From Profundibacter amoris (GTDB taxonomy: Bacteria > Pseudomonadota > Alphaproteobacteria > Rhodobacterales > Rhodobacteraceae), in assembly GCF_003544895.1 (NCBI RefSeq), contig NZ_CP032125.1, positions 441,001-505,000 of the forward strand: a DNA stretch of 64,000 bases, read 5' to 3'. Below, piece after piece: positions 16,975 to 25,396 of this stretch. The notes under the pieces were generated by a model. The model saw only the letters and a program-made list of their open reading frames with translations. It made no database searches and had not been told where the DNA came from. The stretch's first letter is position 1, and each line of letters starts with the position of its first letter. The translations under genes were made by a program, and so were the position numbers.

Positions 16975-18279
16975 ATGCAGCCCGCCGAACAGCCCGCCCG
17001 ATCCATCTGGGAAAGCACCAGCCCGCCACGCAAGCCTGCGCCTGCGCTGACCGAACCCGCCAAATCCGATATCGTGGTGATCGGCGGCGGTCTGACCGGC
17101 CTGTCTGCCGCCCTGCATCTGGCGCGTGGCGGGCACCAAGTCACCTTGCTGGAAGGGCGCACAATCGGCTATGGCGGGTCGGGCCGCAACAACGGGCAGG
17201 TGATCCCGATCCTGTCAGCGGCCGAACCTGACCGGATTGAACGCGAATATGGCGCGGTTGGCGAACGCTTTGTCCACCTGCTGAAAAACAGCGCCAATAC
17301 CTTGTTCAACCTGATCCGCAGCGAAAACATCGATTGCGAGGCCAACCAGACCGGCTGGTTCCAGCCCGCCCATACCGCCGCCCACATGCGCTTGTCGCAA
17401 TCCCGCGTCACCGCATGGACCAGACGCGGCGCACCAGCCACCCTGCTGGATCGTGATCAGGCCCGCGAGTTGATCGGCTCGCCCCGCTGGTTCGGCGGCA
17501 TGTTCAACCCCACCGGCGGGCATATCAACCCGCTGATGTTTACCCGCGGGCTGGCGGATGTTTGCGAAAAGGCGGGGGTTACGATCCATGAAAACACCCC
17601 GGTTCAGGATGTCGGGCGCGCCTGCCAGAACTGGCTGGTAAAAACGCCGAAGGCAACAATTGTTGCCGGTGCTGTTCTGCTGGCCACCAACGCCTATACC
17701 GGCGCGCTGGCCACCCGCCTTGCCCCGAAAATCCGCCGCTCCTTTGTGCCGATCACATCTTGGCAAATGGCAACCGAGCCGCTGACGGATGAGCAAAACG
17801 CCAGCATTCTGCCCACCAATCCGGCTATTTCCGACACACGGGGCGATCTGCATTTCTTTCGCAAAGATGCCGAAAGCCGCCTGATCACCGGCAGCGCCCT
17901 GATGTTCAAAACCAACGCCCACGCACGGCTGCGAAAACGCATCGCCAAACGGCTTGCCGATACCTTCCCGCAATTGCCCGATGCCCGTTTCAGCCATATC
18001 TGGTGCGGCTACGTTGGCATCACCACCGATTTTTTCCCGCGCTTTCATGAACTGGGGCCGAACTATATCGGCTTTACCGGCTATAACGGGCGCGGCCTTG
18101 CCCTGACCATCCCGCTGGGGATCGAACTGGCCAAGGCCCTGACCGGAACGGGGCAGGATGACCTTGCCATTCCGCTAACCGCCCCGCGCCAGATCCCGTT
18201 TCATGCCATCGGCAAACGGGTTGCACCACTGGCCCTTGCCAAATTCCGCTATCGCGACAAACGTCCGCCGCGCCTTTGA
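16975..18279 (+). CDS. FAD-dependent amino acid/amine oxidoreductase (DadA/PuuB-like)
   Basis: A 434-residue DAO-family flavoprotein. After a polar 30-residue leader it has DIVVIGGGLTGLSAALHLAR (ADP-binding fold), EGRTIGYGGSGRNNGQV as the family's arginine/glycine stretch near the flavin, and a C-terminal GYNGRGLALTIPLGIELA. PuuB, OrdL and glycine-oxidase relatives oxidise secondary or primary amines. ATG 16975 lies two bases after the Lrp stop, so the genes are coupled. The ATC hydrolase-like gene follows at 14 bases. Likely role: oxidative deamination of an amino compound under Lrp control; the substrate is unknown. Confidence 0.85.
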   Translation: MQPAEQPARSIWESTSPPRKPAPALTEPAKSDIVVIGGGLTGLSAALHLARGGHQVTLLEGRTIGYGGSGRNNGQVIPILSAAEPDRIEREYGAVGERFVHLLKNSANTLFNLIRSENIDCEANQTGWFQPAHTAAHMRLSQSRVTAWTRRGAPATLLDRDQARELIGSPRWFGGMFNPTGGHINPLMFTRGLADVCEKAGVTIHENTPVQDVGRACQNWLVKTPKATIVAGAVLLATNAYTGALATRLAPKIRRSFVPITSWQMATEPLTDEQNASILPTNPAISDTRGDLHFFRKDAESRLITGSALMFKTNAHARLRKRIAKRLADTFPQLPDARFSHIWCGYVGITTDFFPRFHELGPNYIGFTGYNGRGLALTIPLGIELAKALTGTGQDDLAIPLTAPRQIPFHAIGKRVAPLALAKFRYRDKRPPRL

Positions 18280-18292
18280 AAGGATCAGAACG

Positions 18293-18763
18293 ATGACTGA
18301 CAAACCCATGCCCATGATCGAAAAACGCCGGATCGAGGCCGAGATTACCGGCGAAATCTATGACGTCCTGAAAGAACGCCACGGCAAAGAGGAAGCACAG
18401 GAAATCATCCGTATATCGGTGGCCAATTCCGCCATCACGCAGGGGCGTGAGTTCAAGGCGAAATACGATCACGAACCCACGCTGGCCGATCTGGCCGCCA
18501 ACCACCACCTGTGGGACATGGACAACGCGCTTGAGCGGACCTACCTGCAGGAAACCGACACGGCGCTGGATTACAACATCACCCGTTGCGAATACGCCCG
18601 CATGTATCGCGATATGGGGCTGGGTGAAATCGGCCATCTGCTGTCCTGCAATCGCGACGGCAGTTTCTGCATCGGTTTTTCCGACAACATCGAACTGACC
18701 CGCACCCAAACCATCATGGAAGGCGCGGATCATTGTGATTTCCGGTATCGCTTAAAGCCCTGA
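18293..18763 (+). CDS. L-2-amino-thiazoline-4-carboxylate hydrolase family protein
   Basis: A 156-residue protein resembling the ATC hydrolase family, whose founding member opens the thiazoline ring of L-ATC to give N-carbamoyl-L-cysteine on the way to cysteine. Visible are RRIEAEITGEIYDVLKER, an AxAITQGREFKAKY-like segment, and a conserved C-terminal block with NITRCEYARMYRDMG and SCNRDGSFCIGF, rich in cysteines that may be catalytic. ATG follows AAAGGATC. It is the last gene of the Lrp-oxidase operon and ends 8 bases from convergent paaE. The family is broad, so cysteine metabolism is only one possibility. Confidence 0.7.
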   Translation: MTDKPMPMIEKRRIEAEITGEIYDVLKERHGKEEAQEIIRISVANSAITQGREFKAKYDHEPTLADLAANHHLWDMDNALERTYLQETDTALDYNITRCEYARMYRDMGLGEIGHLLSCNRDGSFCIGFSDNIELTRTQTIMEGADHCDFRYRLKP

Positions 18764-18771
18764 ACCCGCGT

Positions 18772-19827
18772 TTATGCAGCGTCAAAATCCAGAACCAGCT
18801 TCTCCGAAGTTGGCCGTGTCTGGCACGCCAGCGTAAATCCGGCTTCAAGCTCCCACGGCTCAAGCGAATAGTTCACCGCCATTTCCGCCGACCCTTCGGT
18901 CACCCGACAACGGCAGGTGCAACACATCCCGCCCTTGCAGGAATAGGGCAGCTCCAGCCCTTGCCGTGCCGCTGCGGCAACGATGTTCTCGTCCCCTTCC
19001 TCGACACGGAATTTCTTGCGGCTGCCATCCAGAATAACCTCGACCTCGACCTCGACCCCGCTTCCGGCCACGGCTTGCGCGGCCTTGGAGCGTTTGCGGG
19101 GTGCCTCGCCATCCGGCGTAAAACGTTCGGAGTGGATGGCGCTCTTGGCCACCCCCAAACCGGACAACGCCGCCGAAACATCGGTAATCATCTCGCCCGG
19201 GCCACACAGGAACACCCCGTCGGCGGCCTCCAGATCAATCGCGCCCGCCTTGGCCATGCGTCCGATTTTTTCGCCGGTGATTCGGCCATTCAGCAACGGC
19301 ACATCCTGCTCCTCACGGCTCAGGATATGGATCAGCGTGAAACGTCCCATATACTGATCCTTTAGCGCCTCCAGCTCGCTGCGAAACATCACATGTTTAA
19401 AGTCGCGGTTGCCGTAAACCAGCGTCACCCGCGCGCCCTTGGCCAGCGCCGCATTGGCAATCGAAACCATCGGCGTAATGCCGGACCCGGCCGCGATTAG
19501 CAGAATATCCTGCTGATTTTGCAGCATAAAACGCCCCTCGGGTGGGATCACCTGCACGGTATCCCCCACCTTCAGACCCTGTGCGTATGTCGAAAACACC
19601 CCGTCCTCGACCTGCCGTACACCGACGCACAAAGGCGCATCCGGCGCCGAGGCGATCGAGTAGGACCGCCGCACATCCTGCCCGTCAATATCTGCCCGCA
19701 GGGTCAGATACTGCCCCGGCACATAGGCAAATTCCGCAGCCAGTTCTTGCGGCACCGCAAATTCCAGAGCCACCGCATCCGTACCCTCTTGCCGGACACC
19801 TGAAATCACCAATTCATGAAACGCCAT
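18772..19827 (-). CDS. paaE: phenylacetyl-CoA epoxidase reductase subunit PaaE
   Basis: A 351-residue reductase passing electrons from NADPH to the PaaABC epoxidase. The N-terminal ferredoxin-reductase domain contains the flavin site RRSYSIASAP and the nicotinamide region LLIAAGSGITPM. The C-terminal plant-type [2Fe-2S] ferredoxin domain has PYSCKGGMCCTCRCRV and a distal Cys in LACQTRP. ATG 19827 is preceded by GAGGAG; a TTG two codons upstream is less likely. Last gene of paaABCDE. Formerly named paaK in some species. Confidence 0.95.
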   Translation of the reverse strand: MAFHELVISGVRQEGTDAVALEFAVPQELAAEFAYVPGQYLTLRADIDGQDVRRSYSIASAPDAPLCVGVRQVEDGVFSTYAQGLKVGDTVQVIPPEGRFMLQNQQDILLIAAGSGITPMVSIANAALAKGARVTLVYGNRDFKHVMFRSELEALKDQYMGRFTLIHILSREEQDVPLLNGRITGEKIGRMAKAGAIDLEAADGVFLCGPGEMITDVSAALSGLGVAKSAIHSERFTPDGEAPRKRSKAAQAVAGSGVEVEVEVILDGSRKKFRVEEGDENIVAAAARQGLELPYSCKGGMCCTCRCRVTEGSAEMAVNYSLEPWELEAGFTLACQTRPTSEKLVLDFDAA

Positions 19828-19839
19828 GTGCAACTCTCC

Positions 19840-20316
19840 TCAGATGCATTTGAAATAGTCGAACGGCTCCAGACAGGCCTTGCAACGGTAATGCGCCTTG
19901 CAAGGGGTCGAGCCGAATTCGCTTAGTTTTTCAGTGTCCGTCGCGCCGCACCGCGGACAGGCCACAACGGTTTCGCCAAACAATGCCCGCTTGGAATTGC
20001 TGGCTTTTTGCGGTGGGGCGATGCCGAAGGCGCGCAGCTTTTCGCACCCCGCGTCGCTGATCCAGTCGGTGGTCCACGGCGGGCTGATCACCCGTTCAAT
20101 GCGCGGCTGAAATCCCGCATCGCGCAGGGCTTCGGCAATCGCTTCTTCGATAAATTGCACCGCCGGACAGCCCGAATAGGTCGGGCTGACCCGCGCCACG
20201 GCAACGTCACCTTCCATCACCACCTCGCGCAGGATGCCCAGTTCGGCCACCGTCACGCAGGGGAGTTCCGGATCGGGCACCGCTGCCGCCACATCCCATG
20301 CTTTGCTCGCCGTCAC
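19840..20316 (-). CDS. paaD: phenylacetyl-CoA epoxidase assembly protein PaaD
   Basis: A 158-residue PaaD: N-terminal DUF59/MIP18-like domain (VPDPELPCVTVAELGILREV) and C-terminal zinc ribbon with four cysteines (CPRCG, then PCKAHYRCKAC). PaaD is needed for epoxidase activity and is thought to help Fe-S or di-iron maturation. I place the start at GTG 20316, which overlaps the paaC stop as GTGA; GTG 20319 is also possible. It is translationally coupled to paaC, with paaE 12 bases downstream. Confidence 0.95.
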   Translation of the reverse strand: MTASKAWDVAAAVPDPELPCVTVAELGILREVVMEGDVAVARVSPTYSGCPAVQFIEEAIAEALRDAGFQPRIERVISPPWTTDWISDAGCEKLRAFGIAPPQKASNSKRALFGETVVACPRCGATDTEKLSEFGSTPCKAHYRCKACLEPFDYFKCI

Positions 20317-21038
20317 CACGTTGCCCCGGGGTGGGCGCGCTGCAAATACTGCATGTCCGACAGCATCCGGCCCAGCACTTCGGAATGCATCCCGTCACGC
20401 CCGCCATTCTGGCCGTAAACCGGCTCGGGCCAATCCAGATTTGCCTCGGCAAACACAGCCTTTACGCTGGCTTCCCACGCGGGCCGGATGGCGGCCCGAT
20501 CTGGCAGCACATCGCAGTCCCCGCCGGAAAACAGTTCTTCCCAATAGGGGTGCAGATCGACAACCGCCGCCTGCATTCGCGCCGCACTTTCCTCGGTGCC
20601 ATCACCCAGCCGCACGATCCATTCGCCGGCGTGGCGCAGATGATAGGCCATCTCTTTCATCGCCTTGCCCGCGATGCCGGCAATCACTTTGTCACTGGAC
20701 GCAAGAGCTGCCTGCCAGAACGGTTCCATAAAGGTGGCAAAATAGAATTCCCGCAGCATGGTATGGGCGAAATCGCCATTCGGGCGCTCGACCAGTAGGC
20801 AATTCAGATACTCGCGCTCACTGCGCAGATAGGCCAGATCATCCTCGGTCCGCCCCTTGCCCTCGACCTCGGCGGCGTAGGCGTAAAGCGAACGTGCCGT
20901 GCCAATCAGATCCAGTGCAAAATTGGACAGCGCCAGATCCTCTTCCAGCATCGGCGCATGGCCGCACCACTCCGACAACCGGTGCCCCAGCACCAAATGG
21001 TCATCCGCCAATTCGATCAATGCCCGATACAGCGCCAT
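20313..21038 (-). CDS. paaC: phenylacetyl-CoA epoxidase structural subunit PaaC
   Basis: A 241-residue ferritin-like subunit that pairs with PaaA and lacks a functional metal site in characterised enzymes. It begins MALYRALIELADDHLVLGHRLSEW and contains FALDLIGTARSLYAYAAE and FYFATFMEPFWQAALASSD, both typical of PaaC. ATG 21038 overlaps the paaB stop (TGATG), and its own stop overlaps paaD, so translation is coupled through B, C and D. Confidence 0.95.
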   Translation of the reverse strand: MALYRALIELADDHLVLGHRLSEWCGHAPMLEEDLALSNFALDLIGTARSLYAYAAEVEGKGRTEDDLAYLRSEREYLNCLLVERPNGDFAHTMLREFYFATFMEPFWQAALASSDKVIAGIAGKAMKEMAYHLRHAGEWIVRLGDGTEESAARMQAAVVDLHPYWEELFSGGDCDVLPDRAAIRPAWEASVKAVFAEANLDWPEPVYGQNGGRDGMHSEVLGRMLSDMQYLQRAHPGATW

Positions 21039-21322
21039 CACATATGCCCCACATCGTCAGGGATCTTGTAAAACGTCGGGTGGCGGTAAATCTTGTCCTC
21101 GGCCGGATCGAAATTCTCGCCGGCGCGCGCCGGATCGGAGGCCGCAATCGCTTCCGAGCGAACCACCCAGACCGAGGTCCCTTCCTCGCGCCGCGTATAG
21201 ACATCCCGCGCCGCACTTAACGCCAAAGCCTCGTCCGCCGCGTGCAGACTGCCCACATGTTTATGCGCCAGCCCGTTGCGGGGCCGGATAAATACTTCCC
21301 AAAGCGGTGTCACATCACCCAT
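21038..21322 (-). CDS. paaB: phenylacetyl-CoA epoxidase subunit PaaB
   Basis: A 94-residue PaaB, the small bridging subunit of the epoxidase. It has WEVFIRPRNGLAHKHVGSLHA, then ARDVYTRREEGTSVWVV, and ends HPTFYKIPDDVGHM, all family-typical. ATG 21322 follows GAGGATGGG; the frame is open further upstream but runs through the intergenic hairpin. It is separated from paaA by 78 bases with a GC hairpin, while paaB-C-D overlap tightly. Confidence 0.95.
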   Translation of the reverse strand: MGDVTPLWEVFIRPRNGLAHKHVGSLHAADEALALSAARDVYTRREEGTSVWVVRSEAIAASDPARAGENFDPAEDKIYRHPTFYKIPDDVGHM

Positions 21323-21364
21323 CAACCCATCCTCATTATTGTTCCAGAAATATCCCACGGGGGT

Positions 21365-21385
21365 GCGGGGGTGTGAAACCCCCGC
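21365..21385. repeat. paaA-paaB intercistronic hairpin
   Basis: GCGGGGGT (21365-21372) and ACCCCCGC (21378-21385) form a perfect 8-bp stem with a 5-base loop in the only sizeable gap of the paa operon. No T-run follows on the transcribed strand, so an mRNA-stability element or partial attenuator is more likely than a terminator. The flank AGAAATATCCC resembles those at 36730 and 60792. Confidence 0.6.
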
Positions 21386-21400
21386 TCCTGCCCTCAAAAC

Positions 21401-22381
21401 CTACTCGGCGGCGATTTTGGCTGCCCGCTTTTGCGCATGTGCCAAGGCCGCTTCCCGAACCCACGCGCCGTTGTCCCAGGCATCCTTGCGCATCTGCACG
21501 CGCTCGCGGTTCATCACCCCGTCGCCCTTGACCACACGCCAGAATTCGTCCCAGTTGATGTCGCCGTGTTCATAGCCACCTTTCTCCTCGTTCCATTCCA
21601 GATCGGGATCGGGCACGGTCAGCCCCAGAAACTCGGCCTGCGGCACGGTGGCGTTGATGAATTTCTCGCGCAGCGCATCATTGGAAAACCGCTTGATCTT
21701 CCACTTCATCGACTGTTCCGAATGGGCGCTGTCTCCGTCATGCGGGCCGAACATCATCAATGCGGGCCACCAGAACCGGTTCAACGCATCCTGCGCCATT
21801 TCTTTCTGCTCTTTGGTGCCATTGCACAGGGTCAGCATGATTTCATAACCCTGCCGCTGATGGAAACTTTCCTCGGCACAAACTCGGATCATCGCGCGGG
21901 CGTAGGGACCATACGAACAGCGGCACAGCGCCACTTGATTCATAATCGCCGCGCCATCGACCAGCCAGCCGATTGCCCCCATATCCGCCCAGCTTAGGGC
22001 CGGATAGTTGAAGATCGACGAATACTTGGCCTTGCCCGCGTGCAGTTCCTCGGTCATCTGCTCGCGGGTGACCCCCAGCGTTTCGGCGGCCGAGTAAAGA
22101 TACAGCCCGTGCCCGCCTTCGTCCTGCACCTTGGCCAGCAGTGCCAGTATGCGTTTCAGGCTGGGCGCGCGGGTGATCCAGTTGCCTTCGGGCAGCATGC
22201 CGACAATTTCCGAATGGGCGTGCTGGCCGATCTGGCGGATCAGAGTGCGCCGGTAGCCTTGGGGCATCGGATCTGTCGGCTCGATCTTTTCCTCGGCATC
22301 AATGCGCGCCTGGAAAGCAGCCAGAAATTCCTCTGTTTCCTCGGTGCGGCTGTCCGCCCCGATCAATCCCTGTGAATACAT
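21401..22381 (-). CDS. paaA: phenylacetyl-CoA epoxidase catalytic subunit PaaA
   Basis: A 326-residue di-iron monooxygenase subunit that epoxidises the ring of phenylacetyl-CoA, the key step of aerobic phenylacetate breakdown. Metal-ligand regions are visible at HAHSEIVG (E58), [15 protein letters not shown] (E88, H91) and [13 protein letters not shown] (E170-H174). Its length matches the family. ATG 22381 follows CAGGACGG. First gene of paaABCDE; a consensus -35 and a perfect 15-bp inverted repeat lie just upstream. The downstream pathway genes and the phenylacetate-CoA ligase paaK proper are not adjacent. Confidence 0.97.
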   Translation of the reverse strand: MYSQGLIGADSRTEETEEFLAAFQARIDAEEKIEPTDPMPQGYRRTLIRQIGQHAHSEIVGMLPEGNWITRAPSLKRILALLAKVQDEGGHGLYLYSAAETLGVTREQMTEELHAGKAKYSSIFNYPALSWADMGAIGWLVDGAAIMNQVALCRCSYGPYARAMIRVCAEESFHQRQGYEIMLTLCNGTKEQKEMAQDALNRFWWPALMMFGPHDGDSAHSEQSMKWKIKRFSNDALREKFINATVPQAEFLGLTVPDPDLEWNEEKGGYEHGDINWDEFWRVVKGDGVMNRERVQMRKDAWDNGAWVREAALAHAQKRAAKIAAE

Positions 22382-22409
22382 GTTCGCCGTCCTGTTGTTG
22401 CTGCTTGCG

Positions 22410-22456
22410 ACAATATGTTACAAAAATAATCTGTCAATTCAATTTTTGTAACATAT
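22410..22456 (-). promoter_or_regulatory. paaA promoter overlapped by a perfect palindromic operator
   Basis: On the minus strand TTGACA (plus 22432-22437) and TATTGT (plus 22410-22415) are spaced 16 bases, upstream of paaA. ATATGTTACAAAAAT (22413-22427) and ATTTTTGTAACATAT (22442-22456) are perfect 15-base inverted arms with a 14-base spacer. The -35 lies in the spacer and the -10 enters one arm, so a dimeric repressor bound here would block the promoter. A PaaR-type (TetR family) regulator of phenylacetate genes is the natural candidate; none is encoded in the window. Confidence 0.75.
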
Positions 22457-22498
22457 AGAAAACTTGCACTTGGCGAGGTTTCGGGAATAGTGGCGCCT

Positions 22499-23368
22499 AT
22501 GAAAAATACTCTGCTTTCCTTTGGACACGGCTATTCGGCGCAGGCGCTGGGGCGTGTGCTGCTTCCCCTCGGCTGGCGTGTGATCGGCACCACGCGGGAC
22601 GCTGAAAACCTGCCTGCAATCATCGAACAAGGGGCTGAAGCGCTGCTATGGCCCGGTTCGGACATGTCGGACGCATTGGCACAAGCCACGCATCTGCTGA
22701 TTTCAACCGCGCCGGATGAATCGGGCGATCCCGTGCTGAACGCCCTGCGTGATGACATCGCAGCCGCACCCAATCTGCAATGGGTGGGCTACCTGTCCAC
22801 CATCGGCGTTTACGGCAACCACGATGGCGCATGGGTGGACGAGGATACCCCCCTGATCCCCGCTACCAAACGCGGGCAGTTGCGGGTAAAGGCCGAAGCG
22901 GCATGGCAGGCACTGGCCGCGAAAACAGGCCTGCCGCTGCATATCTTTCGCCTTGCCGGTATCTATGGCCCCGGGCGTGGCCCCTTTGCCAAGGTGCGCC
23001 GTGGCACCGCGCGGCGAATTGTTAAAAAGAACCAGCTGTTTTCACGCATCCACGTCGAGGACATCGCGCAGGTATTGCTGGCCTCGATCAACCGGCCCGA
23101 TCCGGGCCGTATCTATAACGTCTGCGATGATAACCCCGCCCCGCCGCAGGATGTGATTGCCCATGCGGCGGAACTGCTGGGCCTGCCGGTGCCGCCCGAG
23201 GAGGATTTCGAGACCGCCGAAATGACGCCGATGGCGCGCAGTTTCTACGCCGAGTCAAAATCGGTGCGCAATGACCGGATCAAGGCGGAACTGGGTATCA
23301 CTCTGCGCTATCCGACCTACCGCGAGGGGTTGCGGGCGTTATTGGAGGCGGAACGTGATCTTTCCTGA
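22499..23368 (+). CDS. SDR/NAD-epimerase family protein, YeeZ-like
   Basis: A 289-residue Rossmann-fold protein. The N-terminal LLSFGHGYSAQALG is a GxGxxA nucleotide-binding loop; YLSTIGVYGNHDGAWVDE and FRLAGIYGPGRGPF match extended SDRs such as YeeZ and NAD-dependent epimerases. The usual Ser/Tyr positions are partly altered, so the reaction is uncertain. ATG 22499 was preferred to GTG 22490. It is divergent from paaA and shares its operator region, but may not belong to phenylacetate metabolism. Confidence 0.8.
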   Translation: MKNTLLSFGHGYSAQALGRVLLPLGWRVIGTTRDAENLPAIIEQGAEALLWPGSDMSDALAQATHLLISTAPDESGDPVLNALRDDIAAAPNLQWVGYLSTIGVYGNHDGAWVDEDTPLIPATKRGQLRVKAEAAWQALAAKTGLPLHIFRLAGIYGPGRGPFAKVRRGTARRIVKKNQLFSRIHVEDIAQVLLASINRPDPGRIYNVCDDNPAPPQDVIAHAAELLGLPVPPEEDFETAEMTPMARSFYAESKSVRNDRIKAELGITLRYPTYREGLRALLEAERDLS

Positions 23369-23475
23369 TGGATACCGGTAAAGGGTGGGTGTGCTTGGAG
23401 AGAGGTTTCCTACGGGAAAATCAACCTGAAATATTGGGTGAAATACAGCTTAACTTGTTGATAAAAAACAGCTAA

Positions 23476-23507
23476 ACATATCCACTAAACCGGTTTAATG
23501 GATATGT
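23476..23507. promoter_or_regulatory. 32-bp near-perfect palindrome
   Basis: ACATATCCA (23476-23484) and TGGATATGT (23499-23507) flank a central AAACCGGTTT (23487-23496); only the two base pairs between arm and core mismatch partly. There is no T-run after it, so an operator is as likely as a terminator. It lies in the 268-base gap between the SDR and heparinase-like genes, in which I see no gene. Confidence 0.5.
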
Positions 23508-23636
23508 CCCTAACCGCCATTCTCCGGCTTTCCCAAGCAAAAGCGAATTCACCGGTGACAGGTGCAATTCCGCGCCCTATGGTATGGGCGAGCAAACCCG
23601 TCACACTAACGTCCAGCCAAGAAGGCGAAGAAGGTC

Positions 23637-25373
23637 GTGGCCCAACAGACAAGTTTTTCTGCGCGACGCACCCGCTGGATGAACCGCTATCATGCGCGGC
23701 GCAGTGCGCGGGCGCGGGCGGCCACCGGATTTACCTCGCAACCCGAACCGCGCACCATCGGGTCATTCGCGCGCGGGCGCCAGTTGGTGGCGGGGAATTA
23801 CCAGTTTGCGGGCTATCTGATCACCGATAAGAAAACGGATCTGTGGGATCTAACGCCCCCCTCGCAGGAATTCAAAGAAGAGCTGCACGGGTTCCGCTGG
23901 CTGGATGATCTGGCCGCAGTCGGCGATTTGCCGGCGCGCAAGGCAGCACAGAACTGGGTGTTTGAATGGATCAAACGCTATGGGCGAGGACGGGGTATCG
24001 GCTGGACGCCTGATCTGACCGGGCGGCGCTTGATCCGCTGGATCAACCATGCATTGTTCATCCTGAACGGACAGGACAGTGCGGCCAGCGGGCTGTATTT
24101 TCAATCCCTTGCCCAGCAAACAATTTTCCTTAGCAAACGCTGGAAGGTGGCGTCGTCGGGCTTGCCACGGTTCGAGGCGCTGACGGGGCTGATATACGCA
24201 GGCCTGGCGCTTTCGGGCATGGAAGAACATGTGAAACCGGCGCTCAAGGCGCTGGCCAGGGAATGTCGCGAACAGATTGATGACGAAGGCGGCATTCCGA
24301 CCCGCAATCCCGAAGAATTGCTCGAGGTATTCACCCTGCTGATCTGGGCCGCCGCGGCGCTTAGCGAAGCGGGGTGGGTGACGCAAAAGGATCACCTTGC
24401 AGCGATTGAACGGATCGCGCCGACATTGCGGGCGCTGCGCCACAGCGATGGCGGTCTGGCGCGGTTTCATGGCGGCGGGCGCGGCACCGAAGGATGGCTG
24501 GATCATGCCCTTGCCGCCAGCGGGGTGCGCAGTACGCGCGAGGACGGGTTGTCGATGGGCTATGCGCGGCTGAAAGGCGGGCGCACCAGTGTGATTGTGG
24601 ACGCTTCGCGCCCACCTCAGGGTGCGGATTCGGTGCGTGCCCATGCCTCGACACTTGCGTTTGAGCTGACCTCCGGGCGTCGCCCGCTGATTGTGAATTG
24701 CGGCTCGGGCATTTCCTTTGGCGCGGACTGGCAACGCGCCGGTCGTGCAACCCCGTCCCATTCGGTTCTGGGGCTTGAGGGTGTTTCCTCGTCCCAACTG
24801 GGCAAACGACGGGGCGGAGAGCAGGAAGTGCTGGTGCGCACCCCGAAAGAAGTTGAATCAAAGCTGACAAGCAATAGCAACCTGATCAGTCTGGAGGCCG
24901 GCCATGACGGCTATCAGGCCAGCCACGGTTTGATACAGGGGCGTCGGCTGGAGCTGTCCGCAGATGGGCGCACACTGAACGGCGAGGATGCGTTACTGGC
25001 CCCCTCGAAGGCCGACAAGCGCCGGTTTGATGCGGCGCTGAATGCGGTGAAGCTGCAAGGCATCCCCTTTACCATCCGGTTCCATCTGCACCCTGATGTG
25101 GATGCTTCGCTGGATTTAAGCGGGACTGCGGTGTCGCTGGCCCTGAAAAGCGGCGAAGTCTGGGTCTTTCGCCATGACGGCACAACGCAATTATCGCTGG
25201 ATAACAGCATTTATATGGAAAAAAACCGGCTGAAACCCCGCGCGGCAAAACAGATTGTTTTAACTTCCCGCGCAATCGGTTACGAGAGCCGCGTGCACTG
25301 GACTCTGGCCAAGGCCCAGGACACACCCGACAGCCTGCGCGATCTGGCGCGCGATGACATTGATATTCTGTAA
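23637..25373 (+). CDS. heparinase II/III family protein
   Basis: A 578-residue protein with an alpha-helical toroid half (about residues 60-290, WVFEWIKRYGRGRGIGWTPD and following helices) and a heparinase II/III-like beta-sandwich half (about 310-560, with ARLKGGRTSVIVDASRPP and THxSVLxLEG-like sequence at PSHSVLGLEG). The founding enzymes are polysaccharide lyases. In Alphaproteobacteria this purH-linked homologue is common and its substrate unknown. Start at GTG 23637 follows AAGAAGG; the first 45 residues are very basic and not an obvious signal peptide. It lies 23 bases upstream of purH, suggesting cotranscription. Confidence 0.85.
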   Translation: MAQQTSFSARRTRWMNRYHARRSARARAATGFTSQPEPRTIGSFARGRQLVAGNYQFAGYLITDKKTDLWDLTPPSQEFKEELHGFRWLDDLAAVGDLPARKAAQNWVFEWIKRYGRGRGIGWTPDLTGRRLIRWINHALFILNGQDSAASGLYFQSLAQQTIFLSKRWKVASSGLPRFEALTGLIYAGLALSGMEEHVKPALKALARECREQIDDEGGIPTRNPEELLEVFTLLIWAAAALSEAGWVTQKDHLAAIERIAPTLRALRHSDGGLARFHGGGRGTEGWLDHALAASGVRSTREDGLSMGYARLKGGRTSVIVDASRPPQGADSVRAHASTLAFELTSGRRPLIVNCGSGISFGADWQRAGRATPSHSVLGLEGVSSSQLGKRRGGEQEVLVRTPKEVESKLTSNSNLISLEAGHDGYQASHGLIQGRRLELSADGRTLNGEDALLAPSKADKRRFDAALNAVKLQGIPFTIRFHLHPDVDASLDLSGTAVSLALKSGEVWVFRHDGTTQLSLDNSIYMEKNRLKPRAAKQIVLTSRAIGYESRVHWTLAKAQDTPDSLRDLARDDIDIL

Positions 25374-25396
25374 ACAGCACCGAATGGGGAAACTGA

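Noticed and set aside
18772..22381. paa genes and the PaaK-like gene at 46717 as one phenylacetate pathway
   Set aside because: They are 24 kb apart with separate control, and the PaaK-like protein lacks the normal P-loop, so a functional link is not supported by the sequence.
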